Shown in pieces: positions 1-10,994 of a stretch of 64,000 nt of DNA. Within the stretch, counting starts at the first letter, position 1, and every line of letters starts with the position of its first letter. Source of the stretch: Lepas anatifera (lineage: Eukaryota; Arthropoda; Thecostraca; Lepadidae); the NCBI GenBank assembly GCA_034440635.1, contig JAOTON010002112.1, forward strand, positions 806,001 to 870,000, in the 5' to 3' direction. A program made the translations under genes and the position numbers. Under the pieces are notes generated by a model. That model did not search any database and was not told where the DNA came from. It saw nothing but the letters and a program-made list of their open reading frames with translations.

Positions 1-336
1 AGCTTTCAACCTGAGTCATTGTCGTTGGTGACAACATTTAGAAATAATGTAAGGAATAAGAATGTCTTATTCTGAACATGTGTTGCACGAACGCAACGAG
101 TAAAGAGACCCATAATAGCAACGGGGACCGAATATGGCGACGTTGATATTCCGCGGAAGCCGGTTAAAATTTTCGATTATTTCCGAAGGGTGTCTATACC
201 GGTTTTTTTGTCTCCTGTTTACGTCCAAGTGCCGGGCTTTTCACATACCAGTCAGAGGAACGACATAAAGAGTCAGGTGATTGTCGGGTCTATGTGTAGT
301 GCACGATTCTGTGAGTCAGGGCCCTTTCACGCGCAG

Positions 337-556
337 GTACTCTAAACTGGAGGTTCTACTTTTCCCAATTTTTTGTCACGTTGCTGGTCCTAGCGACGGC
401 AATTCACTACACTATAGTCCCGGCAATGATTTTGGCAGGACGAAAGTTAGTCCCAGCACTGGACCTGGCACAAAAAGTTTTTAGACGTTTTAAAATAGTA
501 CAAATTGATAGCGTTGGCAGAAAAGCGTCCTGTGATGTCGATGCATTTGTGGCGTG
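337..556 (+). CDS. Candidate exon, membrane-like peptide (unidentified)
   Basis: An open frame of about 73 codons runs from an AG acceptor-like site (GCGCAG at 331-336) to a donor-like GTAACG at 557. The predicted peptide has a hydrophobic stretch of about 25 residues (FFVTLLVLATAIHY then TIVPAMIL) followed by a basic segment (FRRFK). This is what a single membrane helix with a charged flank looks like. I do not recognise the family. Its end overlaps a direct repeat (540-712), and no matching upstream exon is visible. It may be an exon of an unrelated gene, or chance. It lies opposite the cystathionine gamma-lyase gene. Confidence 0.2.
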
Positions 557-712
557 GTAACGGACACAGAAGCGATGCGTTACAATAACAGCTTGTCCCA
601 AGGACGGAAGATTGACTAGGCGACGTGAGCGTTTTGTGAGTGGTTTTGTTGCGGTTTTATGATATCAGAGGCTATAAGTATGACTATAAAGTACAATGAA
701 ACAAGGGGCCCA
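540..712 (+). repeat. Direct repeat, copy 1
   Basis: This stretch resembles 1400-1577 over its whole length (shared landmarks: GGTAA.GGACACAGAA, GACGACGTGAG/GGCGACGTGAG, GTATAAGTATGA and AGCAAGGGG/AACAAGGGG). The copies are about 860 bp apart in the same orientation and clearly diverged. In this copy the frame that is open in copy 2 carries a TAG just before the GTGAGC donor-like site. Confidence 0.6.
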
Positions 713-1399
713 GCATTCATCTTCTCTCCACCTGAAAATCGCATCGGTGGCATCGGCGGCTCTAACTCACGGTAAGCTCCACCTCCAAATTACAGCGTTA
801 TTTCATCTTTATTGTTTCACGTACCCATCTGTATAATGCTAAATGTCTGAATTGTCTTCTGCTAACATATTTACAGTTTCAAATTGCGTTATCACTCTCA
901 GGTTTCTCTTGCCTCATAGGCTTCAGCTCTGCCAGTGGCATTGGCGGACGTAGTGGGGCATTCCGGCCTGCCTCCCAGTGCTGGAGGGGCCAAACTATCT
1001 TTGCCCCCAAATTCCGGGAAATTTTGAAAAACTGTTTACTCTAGGTCTGTAGAGCAAAAATATTCTCTCCCCCCCCCAGGAGGAGGGCAGACATGGGTTT
1101 GCACCCCCAAAAACTCGGGTCTGCGTCGCCCCTGCCAGTGAGGATGTGCTAAGACGTGCACGCCATGATGCCTTTGGGAACGATAATAGTACGCAACATA
1201 TCGACCACATGTCTATTTGATGGAAAGGGACTGTGTTGAAGTGCTATCTAAGGGAAGTGTGAAAGTCGATGTGTGAAGGTGTAGAAACTATAAAAACAAT
1301 AACTGAATGACATTGTTTTCAAATTTGATTGAAAGTGACATGAAAAGGAAAAAACCCGGGACAGAGTAAAGCAATAGCACAACTATTATTAAAACCGGA

Positions 1400-1577
1400 A
1401 ATGTATGCTGTGGTAATGGACACAGAAACAGAAAGGTACGCGATGTGTTCCAAGTACAACTTGTCTCAAGGGCAGGAGATTGACCAGACGACGTGAGTGT
1501 TTTATTAGTGTTTTTGTTGCGATATGTATCATATCAGATTGTATAAGTATGATTGTAAAGTTCAGTAAAGCAAGGGG
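1400..1577 (+). repeat. Direct repeat, copy 2, with exon-like open frame
   Basis: Second copy of the 540-712 repeat. Here a frame is open from about 1340 to 1492 (MYAVVMDTETERYAM… …SQGQEIDQTT) and stops against a good donor-like site, GTGAGT at 1493. The first copy has the same frame broken by a stop. This could be a duplicated exon with one dead copy, or an old dispersed repeat. I do not recognise the peptide. Confidence 0.35.
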
Positions 1578-2845
1578 TCTCTCCGTTTGAACATTAAATT
1601 TTCGTCTGAAAGTGACAGTTAATTCAATTAATTTTAAAACAAACTTAAAGCGCACCCCGTGTTCTCAATGTGCGTATGTCGAATGCCGCTACGACCGGGC
1701 TATGGAACGGTCCCCTTCAGAAACTTGTACCTCAGCTTTCATGACAACTGCAGGCGTGTAGCCTACATCAGACTTTCCGGGATATCGGCGAGAAATTCTC
1801 GACAAAGGATTAGGTTGTTCTGGAAGAACAGAAACACATTTTACTTGCGGTTTGGTTAAAAATGCGGGTAACTATGATTTAATAGGAGGAATCAGGATTG
1901 CATTTATGGACTAAATTCAAACAGGTACATTGGGTGAATAAATGGAAGAGATGTACAATGGCGTATTTAGATGGGAGTTTAATACGTAGCTCAGCAGTGA
2001 ACCTCTTAGGTTGGAACTGTTGTGCTTTGTTACTTGCCGGAGATACGTTTTAAAGTGTACCAGTGCCCCCTAAAATTTGATTTCTCACTCCAGGATTAAG
2101 AAGGAACGTTTTATGCAAATGCCGTGGCCTTAAACCTGAATGTTTTGTGTCGTAATCAGCTTAAACATATGTAAATGCATGTGAAAATTAAGATGGATCT
2201 GTGTGTGACGCGGATATATGTGAAAGCAAATGAACGGTCACGCTCCCAATAGGATGAGGAAAACACTATCTCGCCAACATTTATTTTTATGGGTAAACGG
2301 CTAAAAATACATTTTTGAATCATTTTTATACCTTGGTATATTTTAGGGCACACGAAAATACAATTGGTTCTATTATTTTTGTTATTTCTTATTAGACCAT
2401 GAAATTGTGATGGCCTACTATACCGCCGTTGTGATTTTATAACTTTACATTTTTCTATCAAACAACTTTATGAATTCCCGGGGTTGAGGCAAAGATGTTT
2501 GCTATCATCATCCCTTGTGTCACTAGGGCTATCAAGTCTCCAAGTTTGGTATATTGTATCGAGTTTATATTTACGGTCGTAAATGGGTTAGAAATTAAAT
2601 ATCCCTGTTTGAAAAGCAATGACCACCATCAGACGGGGAACAGCATAGGATACACGGCTGACGTGCTCGTAAACCGTACGAGAATGACGATAAGGCCCAT
2701 GTTATTCCTCCATCGTGCGGCTGATCAACCCTAACTGCGATATAATATAAAACGTTAGGTGAGATAATGTTCTCCCTCCTTTGTGCGTGCTAGCCTCTTT
2801 AGGCATATGAAAATGTTGATATCCTGTGTTGGGATTTACACTGAC
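1578..2845. other. No gene recognised (expected intron 2 of the cystathionine gamma-lyase gene)
   Basis: Downstream of exon 2 on the minus strand. I looked on that strand for the next exon of the enzyme (the segment leading to the PLP-binding lysine) and did not find it here or further left, so the rest of the gene is probably beyond the left edge. A/T-rich, with no repeat that I can name. Confidence 0.4.
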
Positions 2846-2927
2846 CGTATTTGGCGTCCTCCAGATTCGCGATGGAGTCTTCTAGAATTTTTCGCGATGG
2901 ATTTCCCCAGCGTGAGTACAAAAACTC
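2846..2927 (-). CDS. CTH: Cystathionine gamma-lyase, exon 2 (partial gene)
   Basis: Second coding exon, 82 nt, of the gene that starts at 6041. The acceptor is CCAG (AG at 2929-2928) and the donor GTCAGT starts at 2845. It reads EFLYSRWGNPSRKILEDS then IANLEDAKY plus one base, which is the family segment around the conserved YSR.GNP(T/S)R motif. This loop contributes to the pyridoxal-phosphate site in Cys/Met-metabolism enzymes. The phase fits: exon 1 ends after a whole codon and exon 2 starts with one. Later exons, including the one with the catalytic lysine, are not seen in the window. Because the exon is intact and in phase, the gene is probably functional, but that is inference. Confidence 0.8.
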
Positions 2928-4177
2928 CTGGCGAAAACACATGAAGCTGTAAGACTGATTATAATAGGCAAAGCACAAACATTCACCCTTTTCGTTACAG
3001 GGCGTAGAAGACCTGACGTTCATCTAACATTTTGCCTTGCTAAGCTGATCCCTTTTTAAATCCACAATCACATTCATTAAATGTTTAAGATAAAGACTTC
3101 TCACCGTTGAGAAGTGTTTGCGGATTCATCAAATATTGCGAGTAATCTAGCCAATGTTCACTAGGGACTATATTTTGTAACAGCGTGCATAAACATAGCG
3201 TTATACCGAACGTAAATTGATTTTATCAACCTGACATTTTTGTAATGACGTACACTGCACAAAAGAAGCTCAAATACAAACAACGGCTCAAGTCAGGAAG
3301 GCAAGGTTCTGATAAGTGAAAACATCAAATGTAAGTGAAAAGTAAAATAATCGCCATCCAACTTAGAGTTTTGCTCCTCACATATCAAAATCAATCGCAT
3401 TTCAACCTCCAAAGAACATAAGCAGACTTGCAAAGGGCGGCTATGATCCACCAGTTTCTAAAGGCCTGAAATTTTTGCACCCTTCTGGGGAGGGCAAGTC
3501 CCTTCTTTCCTGGATCAGGAGCTACGGAAATAATTGTAACTCATCGAAACTCTCCCAATCTTTTTTTCAAACTCTGGTCAATACTTAGGTAAAGAGAGGT
3601 CAAACAATTTTAATGACGCATGTCCGATGTTTCCGTTTTCCACCCTCAGATTTATAGAAAATCTGAAGAAATTAGGACTTCTTTAGATATCCTTGCCATG
3701 ACTCAGAAGCATCACATAGGCATCATGCAACTTTGTTCAGGTAAAATAGCTGGTCGACCTGGCCCGATGCCTGTCCAAAGCCTGCACTTCACCTACCGTT
3801 GTCATAATGAATTTCAATCAATCTTCTGTGGCAGAGTGAAATATCGTACTTCTTCGATGTCTTCTGAAATTACCTAGCATAAGAATTGTCGAGAAATGCA
3901 CCATGAACTGTTAAATGGCATTGTGATGCCTTTATAATGGGTGTTTGTACTAGGAGAGTACTCCTTGGTTTCGTAGTTATTTCGTTCCGAAACATGCCGA
4001 TTGCAGATGGCAATAACAAAGGAGATCAGAGCGGACGTCCGCGACCATGCTCCGTCGAGAGGTGCCGGACGGGGATGGGAGGGGCGGCTGGAAGGCCAGC
4101 TTCCTTACTGCAAACGCGCTCTTCTGTATATAACAGTGAGCTTTCGGCTAAACAAAAAGGAATAGGGAAAGAGAGTC

Positions 4178-4586
4178 ATAATGCGCCCGGTTCGAAAATG
4201 CGCCCAGAGGGTGTTTTGAAAATGCTAAAAGATTATCAGTTCTATTGTTGGATTATTATTTTTCCTACTACTATTTCCCCTCTTTTCCGGTGACCAAAGC
4301 AACTGGTAAGCACTGTGAATCTATGCTAGACATGTTTTTCTGTTTTACATGTACTTTTTAACCATGACAGTGGTTTTCAAAGCATGCATGAAAATTGACT
4401 ATGACAGATATTGTGTACAGGTGAATATTTTCGAGATCTAAATTCTTCTATTTTATTTATTAACGAAACCATCAAGGTTTTCTTTGCAAAAATCTGCACG
4501 ATAGTTTTTTTTACCTGAACCCTGCTGATTTTAAGATGCCCTCTACCAATTTGCGCCAGGGGCGCATTTTGGAACGCACATTTTAA
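4178..4586. repeat. Probable small inverted-repeat element in intron 1
   Basis: The left edge reads AATGCGCCCGGTTCGAAAAT. The reverse complement of the right edge reads AATGTGCGTTCCAAAATGCG. Both contain the same GTTC(G/C)AAAATGCGCCC core, so the ends are imperfect inverted repeats. No convincing target duplication was found and there is no coding content. Confidence 0.35.
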
Positions 4587-4791
4587 TCATCACAGTTTGA
4601 CTTGATGCTCTTTCTCATGATTCAAAGTCAGCATTGTCAATCCGGTTTCCACCCGAACTGCTTACCTAAACAACTTGATAAATTTGGTGTTGGTTTCCGA
4701 CATCAGCATTTCTGTTATATTTACCAAAAATATAAGTAACCTTAAACCTAGATACAGAAGGCGGTTTCCCGCCGTGGGGATTCCGTGATTT

Positions 4792-4873
4792 CACTAAATT
4801 CCAGGATTCGACCAAGGTGCCACATTCCATTTAACGGGAATGTGGCACCTTGGTCGAATCCTGGAATTTAGTG
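4792..4873. repeat. Perfect 37-bp inverted repeat with 8-base loop
   Basis: The arms at 4792-4828 and 4837-4873 are perfect reverse complements, with loop ATTTAACG. The right arm is the first part of the MITE starting at 4835. The left arm is an inverted duplicate of that same end, so the MITE end is present twice, head to head, around its TTAA target. Confidence 0.9.
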
Positions 4874-5283
4874 CAATTAGGCGTACTTTTAGCCGAACAT
4901 CATGAAACCACTCATGATTTCTTTGAAAAATGTACAAAAAGCTCAATATTTTGATTTTTAAAATACTCCTCTAGAAAAAGAAATAAATATCAGCCTGTGG
5001 AGGATGTCACGATCTGGCAACCACTACCATACTCGAAACGCTTCAAGGGCTTCAATTGGCTGATACTCATCGTGACGTCAGCATATGCCGTCACACCAGC
5101 AGCTCACAACAATGGCCGCCCGGCGAGGGTTGATGAGGGGTTGGTGTCAGGTAGGTTTTAGCTTTTTTCTACGGAAATATCGAGTTCCACGACAAATGAT
5201 ATATGGAGTACCTTGTTTTCCGACTTGCACAACTTGGCTATCTCAGTTAAAATCACGTTATGAAGGTGCCACATTCCCTTTAA
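4831..5283 (+). mobile_element. TTAA-flanked MITE, family A, copy 1
   Basis: Flanked by TTAA at 4831-4834 and 5280-5283. The termini are GGGAATGTGGCACCTT on the left and its imperfect reverse complement AAGGTGCCACATTCCCT on the right. Family A copies also occur at 22,184-22,631, 39,613-40,057 and 47,401-47,850, with a fragment near 28,725-28,758. Non-coding, about 450 bp. The TTAA target is typical of piggyBac-type elements, so a piggyBac-mobilised MITE is the likely class. Confidence 0.8.
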
Positions 5284-5660
5284 GCACGGTGCCGCTGCTG
5301 GGTGGCGTTTTCGACAGCCGTATGAAAACCTGAGGAGGAGAGGGTTTCAAAGCTGCCCCGAACGGTCAGTTGAATTGAAATAACGTCAAATGTATAACAT
5401 GCTTCATCCATTTGCATTTTCTCATCACATTTGTTTTATATCTGAACCCATTTTCAAACATCGCCATATCTTTTAGTGCCCTGCAATATATGCAATATAC
5501 AATATTGCGATGGATATCGTTAATGCAGTGCAATTTGAAATAACAGTCTTTTGTGCAGGGTAACGGCCAAAACAGATTTTTTATAGAAAATATGGTAAAT
5601 TGGTAAAATATGGCAACAAATTCCCCCTGAATCCGCCAGTGCCTCCAGGAGTATACTCAC

Positions 5661-6041
5661 GCCCATTTTTCCGTCGGGACTCATTTTGTACGTGCTAGAG
5701 ATGGTGATGGCAGGTACGACAGCGCCATGTGGCAGCTCCTTCTCTACCCCGCTGTTTACCGCCCTGGTGGCGAATGTATCACTCTGCGGCAGAAAGCCTT
5801 CTGTGACGTCACACGCCCGGTAGTGGTCCGCGATGCGACAGATCATAGCCTCTGTCTTGGGGTCTGGAGTCACTGGCGCAGCCGGCTCGCGTTGGTGCGC
5901 GGTTTCTGCTGTTGTCTCCCTGAGCTGCTGGTCCTTCTGGAATAAGACACTGCCATTTTGGGCGTTGGCCTGGATGATATGGTTGCTGTTCGACAGGCTT
6001 GCAGCTGCCGTGCCGTTCTGCATTGTCTCGTTGGGCGACAT
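5661..6041 (-). CDS. CTH: Cystathionine gamma-lyase, exon 1 (start of gene)
   Basis: First coding exon, 127 codons from the ATG at 6041 to a consensus donor (GGGC|GTGAGT) at 5660. Residues from about 88 on (DTFATRAVNSGVE, then AVVPAITISSTYK) match the N-terminus of cystathionine gamma-lyase, a PLP enzyme of the Cys/Met-metabolism fold. It splits cystathionine to cysteine in transsulfuration and can make hydrogen sulfide in the cytosol. Ahead of this lies an extension of roughly 85 residues, rich in N, Q, T and A, which the compact family members lack. It has no signal peptide or membrane segment, so it may be a lineage-specific tail, or an internal methionine may be the real start. The close relatives cystathionine beta-lyase and gamma-synthase cannot be fully excluded from two exons. 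Confidence 0.82.
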
Positions 6042-6934
6042 TTTGTGATTCTTCCTTTGTGGAGTGGGAGCACGTGGTCCTGCGGATAATGCGGAATGTT
6101 ACAACCTATTTGACAGACCAGATTTGAACTCTTTATTGCCATTAGGGACATATTTGTTTGCTTTAACTTGCAAACAGATCAGAAATTGACAAAATGCTCA
6201 TCTGGAAGAATTTATGTAAAAATCGGGCATCAAATAAATCACCATGAAATAACATTTGTCAAGCTATATGATGAGCAGAAAATCAAAACCTTCACTAAAC
6301 ACGTCGTCAAATAATTTTTGTAATTCGATTTTCGTCACCTAAAATTTAAACGGAAATTTGTATCGTCTGATCTTACATTTCACAGCCATGTTGTAAGCCT
6401 CATCACGATTCTAATGATGTTACATTTAATCTTGACTGTGTTCTAGGTACTTATTTGTGGGTCATATTTTCATATTAATATCAACAGTTTTTGGATATCC
6501 TTGAGACTTTTTCTTGCAATAAATGCACAAATCAATGGTCGTATGGACTTGTTATCGGCACAGCGTGATTCTATGCCCCAGACAAACACCAATACAAAAT
6601 TTCATCAATATCTGTGATGTAGGGTGTTATGGCCTAGCTGATCTGCCGTGGAATTGTTCAGTTCTTGTCTTAATTTCTTTAAATTTAGAAGCTGCTTGAT
6701 AAATAAGATTAGAGTTTGAAGGTATCTAAAGTACCTATTTGTACGTTTCACAGATAGCAATCTCGATACCCTAATTACCAACAGGCTTGTGTGAATCAGA
6801 CTTATACAACCTAGTCCTGGTCTGGAAATGTAATTGTAGCCCATTGATAGTCTCCCACAAAAATTAGATAAAATTACATTCAAGAAGTTCTTACCTGTTT
6901 CCATTCCAAGCGTTTGCTATGGACTGAATTCAAT
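6042..6934. other. Upstream region of the cystathionine gamma-lyase gene
   Basis: This would hold the 5' leader and promoter. I see no clear TATA box at a usual distance, no CpG-rich block and no recognised repeat. It is A/T-rich and otherwise featureless. Confidence 0.4.
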
Positions 6935-7051
6935 TCAGTGGTTGCGCTGTATTTGAGACTGTGGTTGATCGTGCTGCCACCTGGTAGGACACAGCACACA
7001 GCCTCGGGCGTCCTGGCCAATAGCATTACCTTCCGCATCCGTCACCAGAGT
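6935..7051 (-). CDS. Candidate terminal exon, unidentified
   Basis: A pyrimidine-rich tract and AG (TTCCCTGTGTCTTCAG) precede an open frame of 38 codons ending in TGA at 6935. It begins TLVTDAEGNAIGQDA and continues RGCVLCPT. It could be the last exon of a neighbouring minus-strand gene, or an untranslated upstream exon of the cystathionine gamma-lyase gene. Family unknown; the support is only the splice-site context and a non-repetitive open frame. Confidence 0.22.
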   Translation of the reverse strand, partial: TLVTDAEGNAIGQDARGCVLCPTRWQHDQPQSQIQRNH

Positions 7052-7411
7052 CTGAAGACACAGGGAAAAGAGTTTCTTTTTCAAACCTGGGGGATGACTT
7101 TAACGATTTCCTGGTACAGGTCTTAGCTGTATCGTACCAAGCACGAGGGGAGGCTTTTTCAGCCCCCCCCGCACCTGAGTTGAGAAGTTTCCAATATATT
7201 TTTTCAATCTAAATTGCAGTCGCTAGCCATACCTAAAACAACTCCAAAAGTGTAATTTTCCAACTATTTAAAATTATTTCAGACGTCATAATACAAGTAA
7301 AGATATAGAATTGCAATATATTTATTTTATCCTACCAAGCTCAAATACTTGAAACTGGATTCCACTTTTAATGAACTGGGATGAGAGCCAATTGACATAC
7401 AGGCAGGCCAT

Positions 7412-8690
7412 TTTTTAACATGTTAACTGGGGGGCCATTTGTCCCCCCGTCGGCCGAAATTCCCCCAGTGCCCGGAAATTGGCCCCCAGTGATTAAAATA
7501 GACAGATGACTTAAAATTGACCAAATGGAGACTCGCCTAACGAAAATAAGGCAGAAAACCACCTGATAATTATAACTTTGTTCTATTTCTGGTCCCAAAT
7601 TGGCAATCCAAAAAAATTGTGTTAACAAATTTCCACCCGTGGTTGTCTGCTCCATCTTGCGAAGACGAAACAAAGTGCGTAGTTATGGAAAATTCCGGCG
7701 AAGCAGCCTCAGCATCAACTACTCACAACGCTGGAGAAGAACGCTGCCCTACAACCAATCAAACATCCTGTTCTATCCGACCGGAAGCCCACATCCCAGC
7801 CAGTACCGTGACATTGCATGATGCTCTCATTTCACACGCAGTCAGTTGTCAGCGCTAAGAGCTCGTTCGTGGATTAGATGGGACACGGTGTAGTCAAAGT
7901 GCGTAAGATTGATTGCTGGTGTGGCGGTATGAAGTGCTTAGCTTTTTTATTTATTATTGTGGTGGTAGCATACATAAGCGTCGCCACCGGTAAAAAGTGA
8001 GGGGGCCAGCCAAACTTCAACCTGATGCTGACAGCAAACTTTCCACGTTAGTACCAACAATTTTTCGAATTTGGGCTCCTTGTTGCCTTCCGCAGCGGCT
8101 GGTTATACAAATTTCCGGTTTACTCTCATTTTTAATGAGATCAGAAAATTATTGGTCAAAAAGTGGTGGGGGGGGTGGGGTGATTGATGATCCCAAAAAT
8201 CTTCTGGTTATGTAGATAAAATCATTCGATGGCCACGCGGTTTTGGAAGGGCACCCCTAGCTTCCTTTTAGATGGGTAGTGAGCTAAAAATATTGCGTCA
8301 ACTAAATATCAAACTGTCAACAATTAGTTTTAAGCAGTGATACAAGTCGCTTTTTCTGTGGTTTTATGACTACCGCTAGGGGTCATTTTAGCCTCAAATC
8401 TGGTTTTTGTGGTGTTAATTTCGCTATTTTATTGGAAATAAAATTTTGCCCCTCTTTGGCCCTTTTTCTAACTCGGTTTAGCCTTTTCCGCTGAAAAATA
8501 ACCTGGTACCCCGGGGCAGCATCTATAATCTCTAGAGTTGGAATAACTAAAAAATTAAGAAACATTTTTTTAACACTAACGCGTCTAATGTTCATTAAAC
8601 CCCCTCAAAATGGGGTCTTGACCTCTTGAAAACACTATAATGGCCAGCACAAGAAATCCCCCCCCCACTGGCTTTTCCTTAAAAAATGCC
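7412..8690 (+). repeat. Dispersed repeat family B, long form, copy 1
   Basis: This 1.28-kb block is repeated in inverse orientation at 59,508-60,750. Its right half (about 8,000-8,690) is also present at 26,040-26,960, 31,430-32,345 and 61,690-62,225. Shared landmarks are a TTAACATGTTAA-like left edge, GGGGCAGCATCTATAAT, a TGGCCAGCACAAGAAA stretch and a right edge whose reverse complement reads CAGGGCATTTTTTAAGG. It contains a small open frame (7929-8000). No transposase was seen. The long form occurs only here and at 59.5-60.75 kb. Confidence 0.75.
7929..8000 (+). CDS. Signal-peptide-like micro-exon inside repeat B
   Basis: A 23-codon frame starting MKCLAFLFIIVVVA and ending SVATGKK before TGA. 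This is a classic signal peptide: a basic start, a hydrophobic core and small residues near a possible cleavage site. A donor-like GTAAAAAGTGAG follows the codons for VATG, so the natural reading may be the first exon of a secreted protein that then splices. The inverted copy at 60,226 has the same peptide with one change (LFITVVVA) and reads on. The upstream 200 bp is also conserved between copies and contains a CCAAT-like site (ACAACCAATCAAAC). This looks like a captured first exon and promoter, not a working gene. Confidence 0.4.
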   Translation: MKCLAFLFIIVVVAYISVATGKK

Positions 8691-8699
8691 CTGCATACA

Positions 8700-9837
8700 G
8701 GTGTTTTTATTTGGTTTTCGATGAAATATTTACATAATTGACGTCACAACATTAACATTTATGGCTATGGTGGCGGACATTTTCGTGCAAGGGGGAGGGG
8801 CACCTTCAATGGTTTCCATCTTGTCAAGGGAAAATGTGTTAATGGGTCGTTTAATGATAAATTTACATAAGTCATAAGTCACATCAAACAGGGCGTAATC
8901 GTAAACACGATTATTCTTTAAAATGACCCTCTTAGACACTGATAAAATGGGCAGGTACCTACACATTTAGCATCTAGGGATAATTCGCCAATTGGTAGCG
9001 GCAGCAAGGCCTGACAAAAAGTGCAGAGCAGAATGCAGATTTGGATCTTTTTGGCTTCCTTTATTTTTAATTACCTAAGGAGCAAACTACACCCTGTGTG
9101 CGAATGTAGCATTCCTTCAGTAGGCATGTCCGCATAAAAGTACAGAAGACTTCGGGGAAAGTTTTGGTTCGGCGAATAACGACCAACTCAGAAAATGAAT
9201 TTATCCCAGTTGTTTTCTCCTAGAGTTAAACAGATGGATGCTCGCTCATGTCTGGACACAAACTAATTAAGAACGAACAGAACTGTTAATATACATATAT
9301 TGGAAACCTGATAATTCACGCATTAAAACAGAAACCTCCCCGAAAATTTTTATGTACACACCGATCATCCCTTACCAGGTGGGCATTCCACGGCATTTCA
9401 GCACAGGCATTATACCCTCATATCTGCGATATACGATAGTTACCCATAACAGATAACTAGGCTCTCCCCGCTAGTTGTCCAAATGTTTCGTGAGGCACGT
9501 CAACTCGTTTCGTCAGTGTTCATATATGAATCATTCTATATATATATGAATCATACAAATCATTATAATGATTTAAGGGATTATATTTGAGCTGTTTCCC
9601 TTAAACAGCTAGTTTAACAGCTAAGCTGGTTTTTAACTGCCCCTTCCGCTACCATTTTGGGAAGGATATGTGTTCGAATCCCTTGAATCTGAAACCTTTC
9701 CCGCCGTAACTCGCCCTCCTTATGATGCCCGCTCAGTGGCGTAGCCAAGGGGAGTCCTTGGGGTTCGCGGACTCCCCCCCATTGGCCTGACCTTACGCAC
9801 TGTAAAACACGAGCATTGTTCCCGGATGCCCCCAGAG
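8700..9837. other. No gene or named repeat
   Basis: A/T-rich sequence with a short ATATAT run near 9,535-9,550 and a few C-rich tracts. The open frames here are short and look random. Confidence 0.4.
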
Positions 9838-10994
9838 CTTGATCTCAGGGGGCCCCGTGCTTCGTCTCAGGGGCCATTCGAGCTTCGTCTCAGGGAGTCT
9901 CCGAGTATGGTCTCAGGGGCCTCCCGAGCTTAATCTCAGGGGCCCCGAGCTTGTTCTCACGGGTCTTCCGAGCTTGGCCTTAGGGGAACCTGAGCTTGGT
10001 CTCAGGGCCCTGCCGAGCTTACTCTCTGGAGGCCCCGAGCTTGGTCTCACGGTCCTTCCGAGCTTGGTCTAAGAGGTCCCTGAGCTCGGTTTCATGTCCC
10101 CCCCGAGCTTGGTCTCAGAGGCCCTCGGGCTTGGTCTCAGGGGCCCCAAACGTGGTCTCAGGTGCCCCGAGCTTGGTCTCAGGGGCCCCAAGCTTGGTCT
10201 CAGGGGACCCCAAAGCTTGGTCTCACGGGCCTTCCGAGCTTGGTTTCAGGGGCCCCCCGAGCTTGGTCTCAGGGCACCATAACTTGATCTCAGGGGCCCT
10301 CCGAGCTTAGTCTCACGGGCCTTCCTAGCTTGGTCTCAGAGAGCCCCCAAACATGGTCCCAGGGGCCCTGAGCTTCGTCTCAGGGGACCTCCGAGTATGG
10401 TCTCAGGGGGCCTCCCGAGCTTAATCTCAGGGGGCCCCGAGCTCGGTCTCAGGCGGTCCCCGAGCTTGGTCTCACAGGCCTACCGAGCTTGGTCTTCGGG
10501 AACCCGAGCTTGGTCTCAGGACCCCGCCGAGCTTATCTCAGGGGGCCTCCCGAGCTTAGTCTCAGGGGCCCCCGAGCTTGGTCTCAGGCGGTCCCCGAGC
10601 TTGGTCTCACAGGCCTCCCGAGCTTGGTCTTCAGGGGAACCCACGCTTGGTCTCAGGGGACCCCGCCGAGCTTACTCTCAGGGGGCCCCCGGAGCTTGGT
10701 CTCAGGGCCTTCCGAGCTTGGTCTAAGGGGTCCCCGAGCTCGGTTTCAGGGGCCCCGGGGTTGGTCTCAGGGAACCCCGAGCTTGGCCTCAGGGGCCCCC
10801 GAGCTTGGTCTCACAGGTCCTCCCTAGCTTGGTCTCAGGGGCCCCCAGCTTGGTCTCAGGGAGCCCCAAACGTGGTCTCAGGGGCCCTCGAGCTTGGTCT
10901 CAGGGGCCCTCTGAGCTTGGTCTCACGGGCCTTCCGAGCATGGTCTCAGGAGCCCCCCCGAACTTGGTCTCAGGGGCCCCCGAGCTTGGTCTCG
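9838..10994 (+). repeat. Minisatellite, ~26-bp unit (CGAGCTTGGTCTCAGGGGCC)
   Basis: About 45 head-to-tail units of roughly 25-28 bp over 1.16 kb. Units vary at the GGGGCCCC part and by small indels. Because the unit lacks stop codons in several frames, long frames rich in SLVSG, ELGLRGP and AWSQG appear on the plus strand. These are consequences of the repeat. There is no sign of a start or splice context, so I do not call a protein. Confidence 0.92.

Larger units (their letters stand above)
2928..5660 (-). other. Intron 1 of the cystathionine gamma-lyase gene
   Basis: About 2.7 kb between the donor at 5660 (GTGAGT) and the acceptor at 2928. It holds a likely small inverted-repeat element (4178-4586), a 37-bp perfect hairpin (4792-4873) and a TTAA-flanked MITE (4831-5283). 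The remainder (about 2,930-4,170 and 5,290-5,660) shows nothing I can name. Confidence 0.7.

Noticed and set aside
5870..6151. Overlapping frames in other phases across cystathionine gamma-lyase exon 1
   Set aside because: Shadows of the real exon, whose own frame has family motifs and correct splice phase.
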